Positions 1-13,142 are shown, counted from the stretch's first letter. The stretch is 64,000 nucleotides of DNA from Cyathus striatus (GCA_025738555.1 JAOVFP010000013.1:806001-870000), one strand, 5' to 3'. The notes: generated by a model not told the origin, from the letters alone. Made by a program: numbers and translations.

Positions 1-647
1 GTATCAGCATTCTACCCTTCACACACAAGGAAACGAAAAGACATACGATCCGCAATCCAAATACCCTGCAAACTCAAATCGAGGGCCCAGGGTATGTATA
101 CACAACTCGCGATATCTATCCATAGCCTCATCAGCTCATCTCCCCTTGACTTGAAGAAGGGTACTTACAAGGGACGTACATCCCCACATACTGCACAAAG
201 GAAAAAGGATGTAAGGTAAAGCTAAAAAGTGTGGGAAGGAAGGAAAGGACGTACACTTTCTTCAGTAGGGAACAGCTTCTTGCCCTTCAGCTCTCCGAGC
301 ACTTGTAGGAACTGCTGCAGGAACCCGATGAGCTGTGCCACGAGGTCGTCTTCGTTCTGTGGTATGAGTTAGCGAGGTTATAAGTGGTAGTGAAAGGAAC
401 AGAAATGATGGTAGATAAGATGGTGAAGGACAATGGCATGCGCAATCGGGATGATAACTCATGGTCTCAACGAAAGCCCAAAGCACGCATACGAGAGAAG
501 TTGGGAGACAGGAGCAGGTTGTTGAGAGCCAGAGCCTTTCAGGGCCCCATGCCCCCACTCCCAACCCAATCTCACTCAACTGTGTAGGACGAATGAGAGG
601 AGGTGAAAGCCAGCACAACACTAACTCTAACAGGACCTGGCACCGTT
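1..647. other. Intergenic, nothing recognised
   Basis: I see no supported gene. Short open frames occur on both strands, but none has a recognisable motif or a consistent splice structure. Confidence 0.5.
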
Positions 648-1125
648 ACTCCAACCAGCCTGAATCCCATACATCTCAACGCTCAAAGCGTCCACCTCAA
701 AATGAATGGCACACCTCAGATCAGCTCGAGCACCACATGTACACCCAACCCTACACCACATTGCACACGAAGGAGATAGAAGATGGAGAAAGAGGAGAAA
801 TGTGGGAGCCAGTACGACACAGGGGACGGTGAGAACGAGCGGCACTGGTGGTCCCCAAGTCAACACAAATGCATACCTGGACCCCTCCCGACCCGACAAC
901 AATGCACCAGCAAACCAAGGCGTAGTCATGGTCAACAGGACGACCAATTCCCAGCCAGCACCCCACGAGCCATCCACCGTCCAGTATCAGACACCAACTC
1001 CCCGCACCTAACGCCCAGCGCCTTAAAGTGTGGCACACAGAGGACGGGTGTTGAAAGTCGAAAGCCAACATGACTTCAACAGGAAATGGGAGCGCAAGTG
1101 CCGCGAAAGTGCATACCAGGTTTCT
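648..1125 (+). repeat. Dispersed repeat W, copy 1
   Basis: This block recurs at 63526-64000 in the same orientation. Both copies share long near-identical runs, for example around the words CTACACCACATTGC, CAGTACGACACAGGGGAC and CTTAAAGTGTGGCACACAGA (copy 2: CTTGAAGCTTGGCACACAGA). No convincing protein is encoded. It is either a dispersed repeat or a conserved non-coding part of a multicopy locus. Confidence 0.7.
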
Positions 1126-2111
1126 CAAAGTCTGAGGTGGATAGGGTTCTGAGGGATGTGCAGGTGCAGACATAGATTGGCGTTGTTGGATAGGGATATT
1201 CGGTGTGGGAGGGAGGTTTTGAGTAAGGTGAGCTTCGGAGGTTCGGGGTTTGAGGTTCGGGGGCGTGGTGTGCGATACTGGGAGGGATAAGGAGTCAATG
1301 TAGTGGTGGTTTGCAGCTCGAGCTAGGTTCCATCTGGGCAATCAGAGAAGGAGTATAAGTCAAAAAGGGGAGGGAAGAATGAAAGAGAGAACAGACCATA
1401 CTCAAAATCAACTCACTAACTTGGCGGCCAAACACATATGCTTACCTAACACACTGAGACTTCAGTGAGCCGAGCAATCATAATAACTCACCGTTCATGC
1501 CAACTTAGCTCAGACAGGTGAGCGCTTGAGTGGTAGCTCCAAGCTGGCTTAAGCTGCCGCTCCAGTACCCTGTGGGAAAGTGAACACGTGTACACTAAAC
1601 ATCGACCAATATTGACGCGTTGATGTGTCTACTTTGCTCTTCCAGTCCTTCTGTTCACCCTCTTCTATCTAGTGTTTGCAATAAATATCTATTATCCACT
1701 ATATTCTGATTGTTTGAGGTCTTCAGTCAAAGTATAGCCTCAACTTGCTATGTGATCTTCGGCCAGCATGTGAACAATTCCAAAACAACTTCGGAAATGC
1801 AGTGAAAATACTGCATCCCATCGCGCTCATGCAGGGATTTTTAATGAGCTGCAAGCAACTTGTTATAAAATTGAATTAAAAAAGGCCCATTTAGTTATGA
1901 TCATAGTGAGTACCTTCGATGTTCCTCCTGTGGCTTTGAATCTCAAAGTTTTCTAATTCACTTGGTGCAATGTGTAGAAATAATTTTGGGGACTTTTACA
2001 CATGCTCAATTCATGTTGATATCGCGTCAGGGTGTTAAGGCCAAAACGAAACACCCATACACTCTTAGGAAGTATATAAGTCACAATTTTACCAGGTTAT
2101 CTTCAGCAACT
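1126..2111. other. Intergenic, upstream of hAT gene
   Basis: No gene seen. The left terminus of the hAT element should lie somewhere here. A stretch at about 1497-1570 is rich in AGCTC-type words like the right flank of the hAT gene, but I could not match an inverted terminal repeat. Confidence 0.4.
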
Positions 2112-5100
2112 ATGACACATCGACCTCAAGCTGTAAAAAACATCAATACTGGGGCTCTTACAACACTGCTTCAAGCCTCTGGTGGTACGTATATTATGTA
2201 TGCTGTTTAATTTGCACTTTATTGATGATATATATGTTATTATAGCTGGGGATCCATTACAGACAACCACAGATGGCTCTCAGAGTCATCGCACTACACA
2301 GAAAACCCATCAGAATAATGATATGGCATGTGGGATTGAGGTTCCTGCAGCTGTACCTGCACCACCCACCCGCCGTGGTCGAAAAGCTAGGAAAAATGAG
2401 CTTTCTATCATTACAGAGTGCAATGGTGAAATGGGAGAAGCACCTGGTAGCAGTTTGTCTCATTCTTTTCTTGATAGATATTTAATTTGATTACTAGCTT
2501 TAGCTAGTGCGCAGCTTTTGAATACAGTGAGAAATGATCCATTTCTCACCAACGCCGAGAATATACCTCCGGTCAGACAAAAGCCTGGAGATTTGGTGAC
2601 CAGCAACTTTATTCCTTCACATGCTCACCCTTCCCCTACTACCCCTACAGTATCACAAGCTGATAGTCCAGAAATGGAACTATTCCCTTTGCCCACATAT
2701 TCCAACTGCCGTGATTCCTCAATGACCTCTGATATCCAACCACTCCGAATTTCTAACAATGATCGTCTAAGCCCCATGCCACATCAAGACATGCAGCAGA
2801 GTCAGAAGACTTTAAAGAAGGGGGGTAATGAAGCAGTAGATGTTTGGACATTCTTTGAAGCATCAGGTGGGTTTCATTATTGTTTATTCTGCAAGTAAGT
2901 TACGATGGCCTATTAAATTTTATTATTATTACTCAACAATATTTTAGGCACCAGCATGCTATTCGACCTACAGTAGACAAGGCCACATGGTTCAAACCTA
3001 CAACCAGTACCACAACACTTTGAAAACATCTTGCTAACTGTCACAGTGATCCATGGGTTTCTGGGTGTGAAAAGCTAGGTCTATCTATCACTGCTCAGGT
3101 GGCCCAAAAGGCTGTTTGTGAATACAAGGCCAGCAGAGGCGACACTAGTAGTTCTTATATAAATAACTCTAGTGCTGAGAGACGACCTTATTCGCCTGCT
3201 GCTTTTCTTGATGCAATTGTAGAATTTATTGTGTCTGATGATCAGGTATGTTTGCAAATATAAAAGTTACAAATAATTTTAACAGGAGGTTGTAACTTTT
3301 AGAGCATCAATGTTATTGAGAACCCAAAATTGTGCTCAATTTTCCTAATGCTACACGAGGATTTGAATGATTCTGACATCCCACATCGCACCGAAGTCTG
3401 TGAACAAATTAACAAGGTCTGGGGAAATTATCTCGACAATCTACAAGGCGAATTAGTGGTATGTTTGCTCATAATCTTAACACTTATAACTGATTGTCAC
3501 TATGACTTAGAATGCATTGGGAAAGATTTCTGCAACTACTGATATATGGACTGACCCAAATTTGACTCCATTCATGGCAGTCACGATACATTGGATTCAG
3601 ACTGTAAAAGTAAATACACCACAAGGCTCACAGTATACATTACAGCTTCGATCAGAGTTGATTGGATTCCATCACCTTCCTGGTCGTCATGATGGTGAAC
3701 ACTTGGCAGCAGTTTTCATCCATGTTCTAGATCGAATCAAGATTGCTTCACATGTGTGTATTGAAGCTAAATACCTTAAATTAAATGTTCTTATGTTGTT
3801 TTAGATGGGCTGGATAACTCTCGACAATGCTTCAAATAACAATACTTTCCTCACAAAATTTAGTGAGAAGCTTGCTGCGCATGGGTTAATATTTAATCCT
3901 GTCAAGAGTCACATTAGGTTAGTTATTCACTTAATGGTGAATTCTTATGTGACTTTGTGGTATCTATAGGTGCTTTCCACATGTTGTAAACCTCGCAGTA
4001 AAGGCCATTACGACATCCATCTCAAGGTATGACTTCGAAAATGATCCTGGAGTTGGAACATACATGGATTGACTTAGCAATGATCCTATTGCCAAGTTAT
4101 GAACCCTTATACACATGGTAAGTGATGTTCATGATGATTTTGTATTTCTGATTCATGTATTTTTCCTAGATGCGATCTTCTCCAGATCGAAGACAGGCAT
4201 TTTCAAGTATTTCAGATTCAATATATGAAAAACCTTTGCAGCTTCTTCGAGATGTTGAGACACGATGGTCATCTACATTGTTAATGATTGAGAGGGGGCT
4301 ATATTTGCGCCAGGTTCGTGCCTAATGTTGGTAGTATCTAACTTGTTTTATTTTTTACTCTGACCCATAGGCAATTGAAACTTTCATCACAATACCAAAA
4401 TTCGATATCCCCCCCCAGAATGCACTCACAGAGGATGAATGGAATGCGCTTGCTGCATTTAAATTGATTCTTGATGTATGTTTACCTTTTGTTCTTTCTG
4501 TTTATTATTTTATGACAAAGAATGAAAGATTCCACATGCTTTTCAACAGCGACTTTCAAGCGAATCAACGCCAACACTATGTGATGCCATTCCATCATTC
4601 CAAGCTATGATGTGAGTTTGGAGAATTCATCAGCGCGATCACCCTGAAACTGCGGCAATTTTTCAGGCTGGAATTGATAAACTAGAGGTATATTATGAGC
4701 GCACAAGACTTGCCCCAGCATACATTGTTTCTATGAGTAAGTTTTGACCTGTGTGAAATAAATGTACTATGTGAAACTTACTATATCATTTACAGTTCTT
4801 AATCCTTCTATTAAATTACAGTACTTTTTAGAACAAGAGCCGAATCAAGTACAATGGGCTAAGGAACTATTTATTAAAGAGGTGTGTTTCATTACAGGAT
4901 GTTTATAGAATACTTAATAATATATATATAGCTTCATCCATACTATGAAATATCACGAACTGCACAAACTCCAGCACGCACAGGAAGACAATCACAAATG
5001 CTACATGAACCTGCTGATTCTTGGGCCGATGTCTTACTCAGGTTCAAGAGTGCAAATGGACACAATACTCGGCTCACTCTAGAGGCTGAGGTTGATGCAT

Positions 5101-5526
5101 ATCTTGCAGACCCACAAGTAGGAACATCAACCATTGTGTATTGGCAGGTATGTACAATGCTTAACTACGCTTAAGCCAGTACAGTTTTAAATAAAAATAT
5201 CATATCAACAGGAAAGCCAGCTGCGCTTCCCTACAGTCTTCTCAGCGGCTCTGGATTTTCTTCCTATACAAGGTTCTGCAGTCCCTTGTGAGCGTGTATT
5301 CTCTTCTGGGAAGGAGACAATGACTTCGAGGTGCAGCCGCATTTTACCCAAGCTGATGGAACCCTTACAAATGCTGAAATTTCACATCCGTTCCGGGCAT
5401 ACACTCAACTTTACCGAAGGCTTAAGTAGGCAGGTGCAAGTGCTGGAATTAGAAACAGAAAATGCGAATGAGTTCAGAGTAGCAGAGGACATAACTACTT
5501 TTATCCAGTCTCTTTTGGATGAATAA
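2112..5526 (+). pseudogene. hAT-superfamily transposase, BED finger, four in-frame TGA
   Basis: Fourteen exons read in one continuous phase: 2112-2184, 2246-2446, 2504-2894, 2948-3245, 3303-3458, 3511-3753, 3805-3917, 3970-4117, 4170-4313, 4371-4475, 4550-4736, 4796-4881, 4932-5147 and 5212-5526, giving 891 codons plus stop. A BED zinc finger (WTFF, C-x2-C, then H-x4-H style) spans exons 3-4. The RNase-H-like core shows TTDIWTDPNLTPFMAVTIHW and GWITLDNASNN, holding the two expected Asp residues. LLRDVETRWSSTLLMIERG follows. The C-terminal dimerisation region holds FPTVFSAALDFLPIQGS and CERVFSS. TGA codons interrupt the frame at 3021, 4070, 4100 and 4613. Each sits where Arg is plausible, so CGA-to-TGA is the simplest cause. 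The family cuts and pastes DNA in the nucleus. This copy should not make full-length protein. Confidence 0.88.
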
Positions 5527-5655
5527 TAGATTTTATATGACGTGTACTTTATCCTTGACTGTGTCTGTAGTCTAAAATTGTTATATAAAGGTTGGGTACA
5601 GTGGTACAGTGCACACATTGGATTATATGCCATAAACACCTATATTATTGTTCCT

Positions 5656-5800
5656 GAGTCGCCGCTCATCCAGCTCGGCTCACTGAGTGGGAGTAAGCTG
5701 AACTGTTCCCGATTGACTCAGCTCAGGAGCGGCGCTGTCAGGGACAGAAAGTTACCCTGAGCTGAGTTAGAGCGGAGCGGAGCTGAGCGGCGGCAACACT
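5656..5800 (+). repeat. GAGC/GCTC-rich block, possible right end of hAT element
   Basis: A dense run of GAGCGG, GAGCTGAG and GCTCAGCTC words ends in GCGGCAACACT. Short subterminal repeats of this kind and a terminus ending in AACACT are common for hAT elements. The matching left end was not found, so the boundary is an inference. Confidence 0.35.
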
Positions 5801-6820
5801 ACTTCACACCCAGGTTCCACTGCACGACTGATCTTCTCCATTCTTCCCATTTTGCACGCGATCTAAACTAAGACTGTCCCCCTTTGTAAGCGAGTTATCG
5901 ATTATCACAAGAGGTGTGAAAAATCGATTAATTTTATGTCAAACCGAACCAGTTCTATGATAAGTTACTGATAGATACCTGCTATCGACAATGCTATTTC
6001 TTCGTGAGCTAGCAATGAATGAAATGCATGCTATCTAACTTATGCTTTAACCTCTCCCTTATCGATCTTTAATGTACAATTTCGCAACCCATAAACCGGA
6101 GATGTAACATGCAGAGACGCTGTACACCATCACCTGCAAACGATGAGTAGCATTGAATGGAAAGAAGCTATGGATAAGTCTACTCCATCGTTGCGAGTCA
6201 TGTCCTCCGAAATTCCAGCCAATGTCACAGCGAGTATGTCCTCCCCCACCCGAGAATTATTCGTTCTCAAACTACTTACTCCTCACAAATCATGTCACAG
6301 TCAGACTCGTTATACCCCCACTATCCATTTTCACATTCTTCCCCGACATGCAATGTCTGTGAGATTAGTACCTCAATTGCGTGTGTGCGGATGAGCGCAC
6401 CATTTTCGGACTCGATATTTCTGAAAGATCGGAACGTTTTGACGCTGAATGCCCAATCTTCAAATATGCGTTGTGCTATTCCTGTTACGCATGTGAACAG
6501 CATTCAGAGTACCATTTTAGGTATGAACATGTGTATCCGATATGGCAGGATTGTGGGTCAGACGACCGCAGCCACAATGTCAGACATTTATAGATTGTGA
6601 AGGGCATATCTTTGTATGGTTAAAAGATAAATCATTTCGAAGTATCAGATTCCGATGCTTTGGCTCGTCACACGATAATGAGAGCGTGTTAACAGTGTTG
6701 CCAAAATTTATAAAGCTCGTTCATCTACACATCTGTTCCCCCTTCCCAGTCTTCTCAAACACCTCACTCAAGTGTCGCAACGCTGATTCACAAGCTTAAA
6801 TACAATCTTACTTCATCTCA
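5801..6820. other. Intergenic, upstream of NACHT-WD40 gene
   Basis: No protein family recognised. The last tens of bases before the ATG at 6821 are pyrimidine-rich, as in many fungal promoters. Confidence 0.4.
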
Positions 6821-9496
6821 ATGGCTGAAACTCATATCACTGCTCAAGCATTTCCTTATGCACAGAACGTCAATGTGCTGGATGGACAGGTGACTACCAT
6901 TGGGGGTAATCAAATCAATAGCACTTTCAATAAATACAGTGTAACAAGTGATCCTGATATCTCAGAGAAACTTAAGCTGCTGCAGCCTATTGATCATAAG
7001 GAAAGGCATTACCCACTTAAATGTATGGAAGGGACTAGAGTTAAAAAATTGGATGAAATTTATAAGTGGATGAATGACTTTGGTATGTAGATATATTCAT
7101 ATATCCATAGAAGAACTTAAATTAATCATTTACATAGATGATTCCTCTCCAAACATTATGTGGATTACTGGTAGCCCTGGAACTGGAAAATCTGCAATTG
7201 CCTCTACTCTTGTTGATAAACTTAGCTCAAAGGAATGGAAAAGACTGGGTGGATGCCATTTTTTTAAGAGAGATAATAATACTTTGAGTGATGCAGCTGT
7301 AGTTTGGAGAACTATAGCTGCAGATTTAGCATCAAAAGCACAGTATTCCATTGTGAAAAATAACATTGCAGGATATGTGGATAACAACTTCAATCTTGGT
7401 GCAATTGAATGGCATTTTGAGCACTTGATAGCTGATATACTTAAAACTTGCCATGGTGAATTGATGAAGTTCCCTCCTGCATTTGTTATTGATGCACTGG
7501 ATGAATGTAAATCCTTAGAAGATATCAGGAAAACTTTCAACAGTTGGGTTGAACTTCCAAGGAATTATAAGTTGATATTAACAGGCAGACCAGGTTCTGA
7601 ACCTGATATAGTTCAAAATCATCAAAAATGTGTTGTTGTTAGACTAGAAACTGATTCAAAGCTTGACCTAGAAATTGATAAAAACATTTATCAATTTTTA
7701 GAGAAATCTTTTGAAAATAAAAAGAATGAACTACAGTTAGATTCAGTTGAAAATGAATTAAAAAAAATGACAGAAAGAGCTGCAGGATTATTTATATGGG
7801 CATCCACAGCAATAAAGTACATAACAACCACACAATATACTGAAAATGAGGCATCACCAAGGGATAAGCTTAACCAAGTGATATCTGGAGAGATAGAAAA
7901 TCCAGTTGAGAAACTATATCAGCAAATACTTAATAACTCATTTGGAAAATGGCAAAATAACAGGAAAGAAATTGTTAGACAGGTTTTGGCCACAATTTAT
8001 TTGGCAAAATATCCACTACCTAAAGATGAGCTTCAGTATTTTATGAAACTTGACTTTGAAATACATGACTTGAAAGAAGAAATCAAAAGAATACTACATT
8101 TCCTTCAACCAGTTACAATAATAAACAATAATGGCATAGTGTTTCATCATTTAACTTTTGGAGAGTTTCTTATGAAATTGCCTGAAATAAACATATTCTC
8201 AGTAAATGATGAAAAGCATATAAAGAGAATGGCAAAATCAACACTGGAGATTTTGAATAAGGAACTTGAATTCAATATTTGCAAGATTGAATCATCATAT
8301 CTAATGAATGATAATATTAATGATTTGGATGAAAGAATATATAAGTATATACCAATTCATCTTCAATATTGCAGCAAATACTGGAATTTACATTATGTGG
8401 AAATGATTGAAAGTGAAAAAATTGCATCCACATCTTTGATGGAGTTAAATATATTCCTATATTGTAAATTTTTATATTGGTTGGAAGTAATGAGTCTCTT
8501 AAATGAAATGCTAAAAGTAACTGATATATTAAAAATGATCATTATATATACAAAAGTATGTTATAAATATTTATAATAAAGTGAAAGCTTACATTTTAGC
8601 AGGAAAACCCAAGAGTTTATGAATTTATCAAAGATGCTCTGAAATTAATGTATAATTTTTACTTTCCCATAAGAAGAAGCATAACACACATATATATTTC
8701 AGTGTTGGCATTTGGACCTGAGAACTCATTAGTCATAAAGCACTATTCACCTTTCTTCAAAAATATACTTAAAATTGAAAAGGGAAGAGATATATTCTGG
8801 AAGGCAACATATTATACTGGACCATTTGAAGGCCACAGTGATTGGGTGACATCAGTGGCATTCTCTCCAGATGGAACCCAAGTGGTGTCTGGGTCACATG
8901 ATGGAACAGTCAGAGTGTGGAATGTGGCAAGTGAACAAACCATTGCTGGACCATTTGAAGGCCACAGCGATTATGTGAGATCAGTGGCATTCTCTCCAGA
9001 TGGAACACAAGTGGTGTCTGGGTCAAATGATGAAATAGTCAGAGTGTGGAATGAGGCAAGTGGAGAAACCATTGCTGGACCATTTGAAGGCCACAGTGGT
9101 TTTGTGACATCAGTGGCATTCTCACCAGATGGAACACAAGTGGTGTCTGAGTCACATGATAAAACTATCAGAACATGTAATTTACAGACAAATTGTGTCA
9201 AAGACTTTGACATATTCAGAAGTCCAAAAGTTTTTCTTACTTGTGATAAAAATGGATGGGCACAAGACATCAATAATGATGTTCTATTCTGGGTACCTTC
9301 CCACAATCAAAAATGTTTGTGTGGTTCACAAACTGTACAAACTATGTCAAGTTACAACATGTGTAAAATTAATTCCACCAATTTTGTTTGTGGAACAGAT
9401 TGGATTAAATGCAAAGCTGATTCTCCTACTCTTCCCAAATACCTTGATCTTCCCATTTCTAATTTATTAAAAACATATATCACAAAGAATATTTAA
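6821..9496 (+). CDS. NACHT-WD40 (NWD2-type) STAND NTPase, short propeller
   Basis: Three exons (6821-7082, 7138-8555, 8600-9496) join in frame to give 858 residues. Residues 1-87 match the basidiomycete NWD leader, with the AQNVNVLDGQVTTIGGNQ pattern. Walker A is GSPGTGKS at residues 99-106. The Walker B-like strand FVIDALDE is at about 203-210. Three tandem WD40 repeats of exactly 43 residues (129 bp, from 8819, 8948 and 9077) follow, then a partial fourth blade and the family C-terminus (DNDVLFWVP- and FVCGTDW-like). STAND proteins of this class act as nucleotide-switched receptors; relatives of the HET-E/HET-D type recognise non-self through the WD face. Full relatives carry many more blades, so this one is short. 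Repeats 1-3 are nearly identical, a sign of recent duplication or conversion. Codons are AT-rich. There are no stops or frameshifts, so it may be functional. Confidence 0.88.
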
Positions 9497-10922
9497 GTGA
9501 ATTAGTAGGTAATAACACTAGTAGTGGTGAAACAGGTGTAATCCATCATATTGTGCTTGCAATATTATGTAGCATAGGTAGATAGACTTTTAGTTAAATT
9601 ATTCTGAACTGATATTCTACCTATGGTAAAATGATTATTTCCTTTTTAGGTGTGACTTACAAGTATTATAATATAAATGGTGTGGATGTCTTGAGGGGCT
9701 TTTAGACATCATGTAGATTGGATGTATTATATTACCCAGAAGCTTATCACTTTCATTTCATTCTTTCCTCATGTTATCTTTATATAAATATACAATATAT
9801 GTCTAACCAATGATTATATCATGTAGCTTATTTTATCTTTTGTTCACAATATAATAATCTAGCCTTTCTCTCTTTGAGCATTCAATATAGAAGATGGTAA
9901 TATGGCCAGGTCAACACTGTGGTCAAACAAGCCTTCATCAACATCAGTCAGCAGACCAATGTGTCAGTAATTGCATGTTCTAATGGCTGGTCACAGATAT
10001 GTAGTATCTGAATCTGATTTTGGTACATAAGATTGGATACAAATGAATTCTCATGGATATTCAGCTAATCTGGGCTTATCTGCCCAATCTGTTCAACTTG
10101 CACATCCAATCCCTTACACAATGCCACTTTCTCAGCACCATTTGTTTGTACCCCACATTTGATAGTATATATAAAAGGCCATGTATCTATTCTTCTATCC
10201 CAAACAATCTCCTACAAAATAAACAAGTTATTGTTCTTCTAGGTTCAGATACAGGAGCTACCAATACATTGTTCAATGTATCTGATCTAGCTTTACCTGG
10301 TGAGTTATCATGCACATCAGGAGATGCCATCTCCATGTCCTGATTCAGGAGCAAAGAAACAAGGGAAGCTAACCTAGCAGATAGTGAGTCCCCAGACAAT
10401 GCAGCATAGTCAGTAGATGGGATAGGCATAGCAAAAGTCAGAGCAAAGCAAAGAAACACTTGAGAAACATAGGAACTTGTTAAGAAAACAGTAGGAGAAC
10501 ACTGTAGTAATAACTAATTCAGATATGTTAGGGATCAAGTTTAGTTCAAAAATGGTACTGGATCCAAGCCAGCTGGTGATATGCCTTATAACTATTTAAT
10601 GGTTAAATCTCTTTATTTGTCATATAATATTAGAACTCAGTATTAGTAATGCACATCATGAGTACAAGGGTTGGAGCAAGTCTTGAGTTGCCAATCAAAA
10701 TGTTCTATTTGAATATATTACTAAGGGAGTGGGACATCTGAGAGCTGGGGTTGAGTCCTGCACTGCCAGCAGAAATATCTATTTGATATGTATTAAAGGA
10801 ATAATACAAGATGTGTGTTATCTAATTACTAGAGTCCAAAAGACTATGTACAAGCACCCAGTACTTGATTAAACCTAAGGGAACATGTTCTGTGTGTTCC
10901 TGTCACATGATCAAACACGAGG
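9497..10922. other. Intergenic, no gene supported
   Basis: AT-rich DNA with no motif-bearing open frame. Around 10660-10770 two short related segments contain GGTTGAGTCCTGCACTGCCAG-like words. A relative of this word occurs at about 43058. They may be remnants of a small pol III-derived repeat, but I cannot confirm that. Confidence 0.4.
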
Positions 10923-11444
10923 TGTTAGAACTGTTATCTCCGAACTGGTTACTGCAGTTATGCATAGTCTGGAACAAGTCATGTGACTTTGTACTTGTAC
11001 TCTGAGAATATCCTGCTGTTTTAATCTACCACATGGAATTCCACATGTATTACATGGCTCCACATTGTCTATATGTTGGAAACATCATTATGTCGTCATT
11101 TAGAGTATTCTAGAGTAGTTCTATTCCATATATAGGTAGTGTACAGCTTTATTTGTAAAATAGTATATAAGGAGGGCAGGAATGAGGAGAAGAAGCAAGC
11201 AATCCCAGGAGAAATCCTAGGCTTCTTCCACTCTAGGAGTGTAATAAATTGGAATAGAAATGAATCTGAACAGTATCTGAACTGAGTAATTTCATATTAG
11301 AAAGGTTTTGAATCTATAGTTTACTTCCTTTATACTAGTTTATACATAATCTGTGTTATCTCTCCCTTGAACTTACAGCCTGTGGTTTGCGATGATTATT
11401 TGAGAATTACAATATATATTAGTACTATTTAAATACAAATCACA
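10923..11444 (+). mobile_element. Probable LTR of a retrotransposon
   Basis: The segment begins TGTTAGAACTG and ends in CA. It contains a TATA-like TAGTATATAAGG near 11160. It is followed directly by AATTTGGCGCATCACTGGG, which resembles the primer-binding region seen after Ty3/gypsy 5' LTRs. The final 120 bp recur at 12575-12697, again followed by AATTTGGCACATCA. No target duplication was identified, so the left boundary is tentative. Confidence 0.45.
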
Positions 11445-11492
11445 AATTTGGCGCATCACTGGGTACACAGCCAATGTGTTATGACCATGCCT

Positions 11493-11711
11493 CTAGCCTG
11501 ACTTGGCAGTGGAGTATGAGGGAATGACTGTGGGTAGACAAAGGTAAGTATGAGGAGGAGATGGAGTACTGGAACTCAGAGGTTGGGACTTTGGCTTCAG
11601 CTTATGTGCTATTCCCCTGGGATTTTTAGTTCCAGATTTCAGAGTAAGGGCAGGCCCTTTGGAGAAGACAGGAGATGGGAGGTGATGAGAGGTATAACTC
11701 AAGTCAGACAA
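11493..11711 (-). pseudogene. Retroelement protein fragment (gag-like)
   Basis: A 72-residue open frame contains TKNPRGIAHKLKPKS followed by Ser/Pro-rich sequence. Nearly the same core (ITRGTAYKLKP) is read on the + strand at about 28240-28280 inside repeat R. Both look like pieces of one retroelement internal region. The family assignment is an inference. Confidence 0.35.
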
Positions 11712-11811
11712 GAGGTGAGAATTTAGTTCAATATGAAACTGATAGGTACAGTTGTAATGCTACTTAAATACTGATATGACTTAAACCTATTTAATGGCTA
11801 ATTCCATTCTT

Positions 11812-12301
11812 CAGCCACTACTCCTCTATGGTGGCTGACTCCGTGTTTACCTACCCCTAGCTATACCCTTATACTTTGCTCAAAGTAAACTACTCCATAC
11901 TTTACTTAGTACTTAAGACCTAGTTTTTGTACAGTAACTTCAGTTTTTATATTGACTAAGATTACAAATATACCACTATACTCCACCTACTTGTCTCTAA
12001 GGTTTCATCCTTAGTTCTGAGTCTCTGTTCCAACTTTCCTCTGTTTTGACCTTTCTCTATTCCAACCTTTCTGTGTTTTGACCTCAACCTTGCTCCTACC
12101 TTGAGCTTGTTCCTATCTTGAACTTGAAATATGAACCACCAAGAATCACAAGGGGCACAGCATACAAGCTGAAGCCAAGGTTCACCTCTGCACTTTTTGA
12201 GTTCTCCACTTCTGACCTCAAGCTTATGTAATACTACAAGTATCTCCCTCTGCACTAAAACCCAGCACCTTTCCTATTATCCCTCTGAGTGGTACAGTAC
12301 A
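11812..12301 (+). repeat. Dispersed repeat R, copy 1 (left part)
   Basis: It is nearly identical to 27948-28440 over its length, from ACTCCTCTATGGTGGCTGAC to CCTCTGAGTGGTACAGT. It is probably retroelement internal sequence. A solo LTR inserted at 12302 interrupts this copy, whereas copy 2 is continuous there. Copy 1 in turn is uninterrupted at the place where element D split copy 2. Each copy therefore serves as the empty site for the other's insertion. Confidence 0.8.
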
Positions 12302-12561
12302 TGTTAGATATCTTGGGTTGCACAGCCTCTGGTTCAGACCTTGGTAGGACTTTGGTACTCTTGGTAGAACTTAGGTACCCTTGGCGGGACTTTGGTTGGA
12401 CTTTGGTAGATACCTTCAGTATATAAACACTCTGTATCTTGGTAGTTGTCAACAAGTTTCCTCCCCATCTTGTGTCTGTGTCAGTGTTTATGTCTGAGCT
12501 TTACACTCTTATCCTCCTCTATTCTCTCAACAACCCCTTTCTATTCTTGTTACATCTGACA
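12302..12561 (+). mobile_element. Solo LTR with 5-bp target duplication GTACA
   Basis: The 260-bp segment starts TGTTAGATAT and ends ACATCTGACA. It is flanked on both sides by GTACA (12297-12301 and 12562-12566). It contains the TATA region TATATAAACACTCTGTA and the block CCTCCCCATCTTGTGTCTG. The same family, in opposite orientation, is the solo LTR at 25196-25533. No internal retroelement sequence accompanies it, so LTR-LTR recombination has probably removed the body. Confidence 0.85.
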
Positions 12562-12571
12562 GTACATAACA

Positions 12572-12697
12572 GTTTCCTACCTTTATACTAGTTTTTACAT
12601 AATCTGTGTTATCTCTCCCTTGAACTTACAGCCTGTGATTTGTGATGATTATTTAAGTATTTCGAAATATATTAGTTCTATTTAAATACAAATAACA
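12572..12697 (+). mobile_element. Fragment of an LTR 3' end
   Basis: It repeats the last 120 bp of 10923-11444 (CCTTTATACTAGTTTTTACATAATC and following) and is likewise followed by AATTTGGCACATCA. It is a 5'-truncated copy of that LTR family. Confidence 0.5.
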
Positions 12698-13142
12698 AAT
12701 TTGGCACATCAATACTAGAGAGTCAGAGTAAGTAAAGGCCACTACCAAGGCCAGAAAAGAAGTACAGTCAGAGTAGGCATATGTAGAATGAAGACTATAA
12801 CTAATTAACTATAAAAGAGAAGGAGTAGGAGAATGATGACCAAGCAGAGAAGAAGGAGGCCAATAAGAAGAGGTGTACCAACACAAATCCAGAGGACTAG
12901 GCTGAGGCAATGCCCAAACCACCCAAGAAGAAAACTTTGACCCAGACTTCTCAGCACAAGGGAGCAAAGAGCAAGGCAGAGGGGGATAAGTCCAGCAAGG
13001 GAAGTCATGCCACAGAGGAGAGTCACATTTGGACAGAGAGTCAGGCAGATGACAAGTCTGATGCTGATGCTGAGAAAGAGAAGGAGAAGACATGCATACT
13101 TCTCCATGATCCATGCTCTAATTGCAAGCAACTTGAGATGCA
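12698..13142 (+). other. Retroelement debris with Lys/Glu-rich frame
   Basis: A 78-residue open frame at 12910-13146 is rich in Lys, Ser, Asp and Glu and ends KEKTCILLHDPCSNCKQLEMH, with one C-x2-C pair. It resembles the tail of a retroelement gag-like protein, but I cannot name the family. No other feature is visible. Confidence 0.25.

Noticed and set aside
1497..1570. Left terminal repeat of the hAT element
   Set aside because: Shares AGCTC-type words with the right flank but no aligned inverted terminus or 8-bp duplication could be found.
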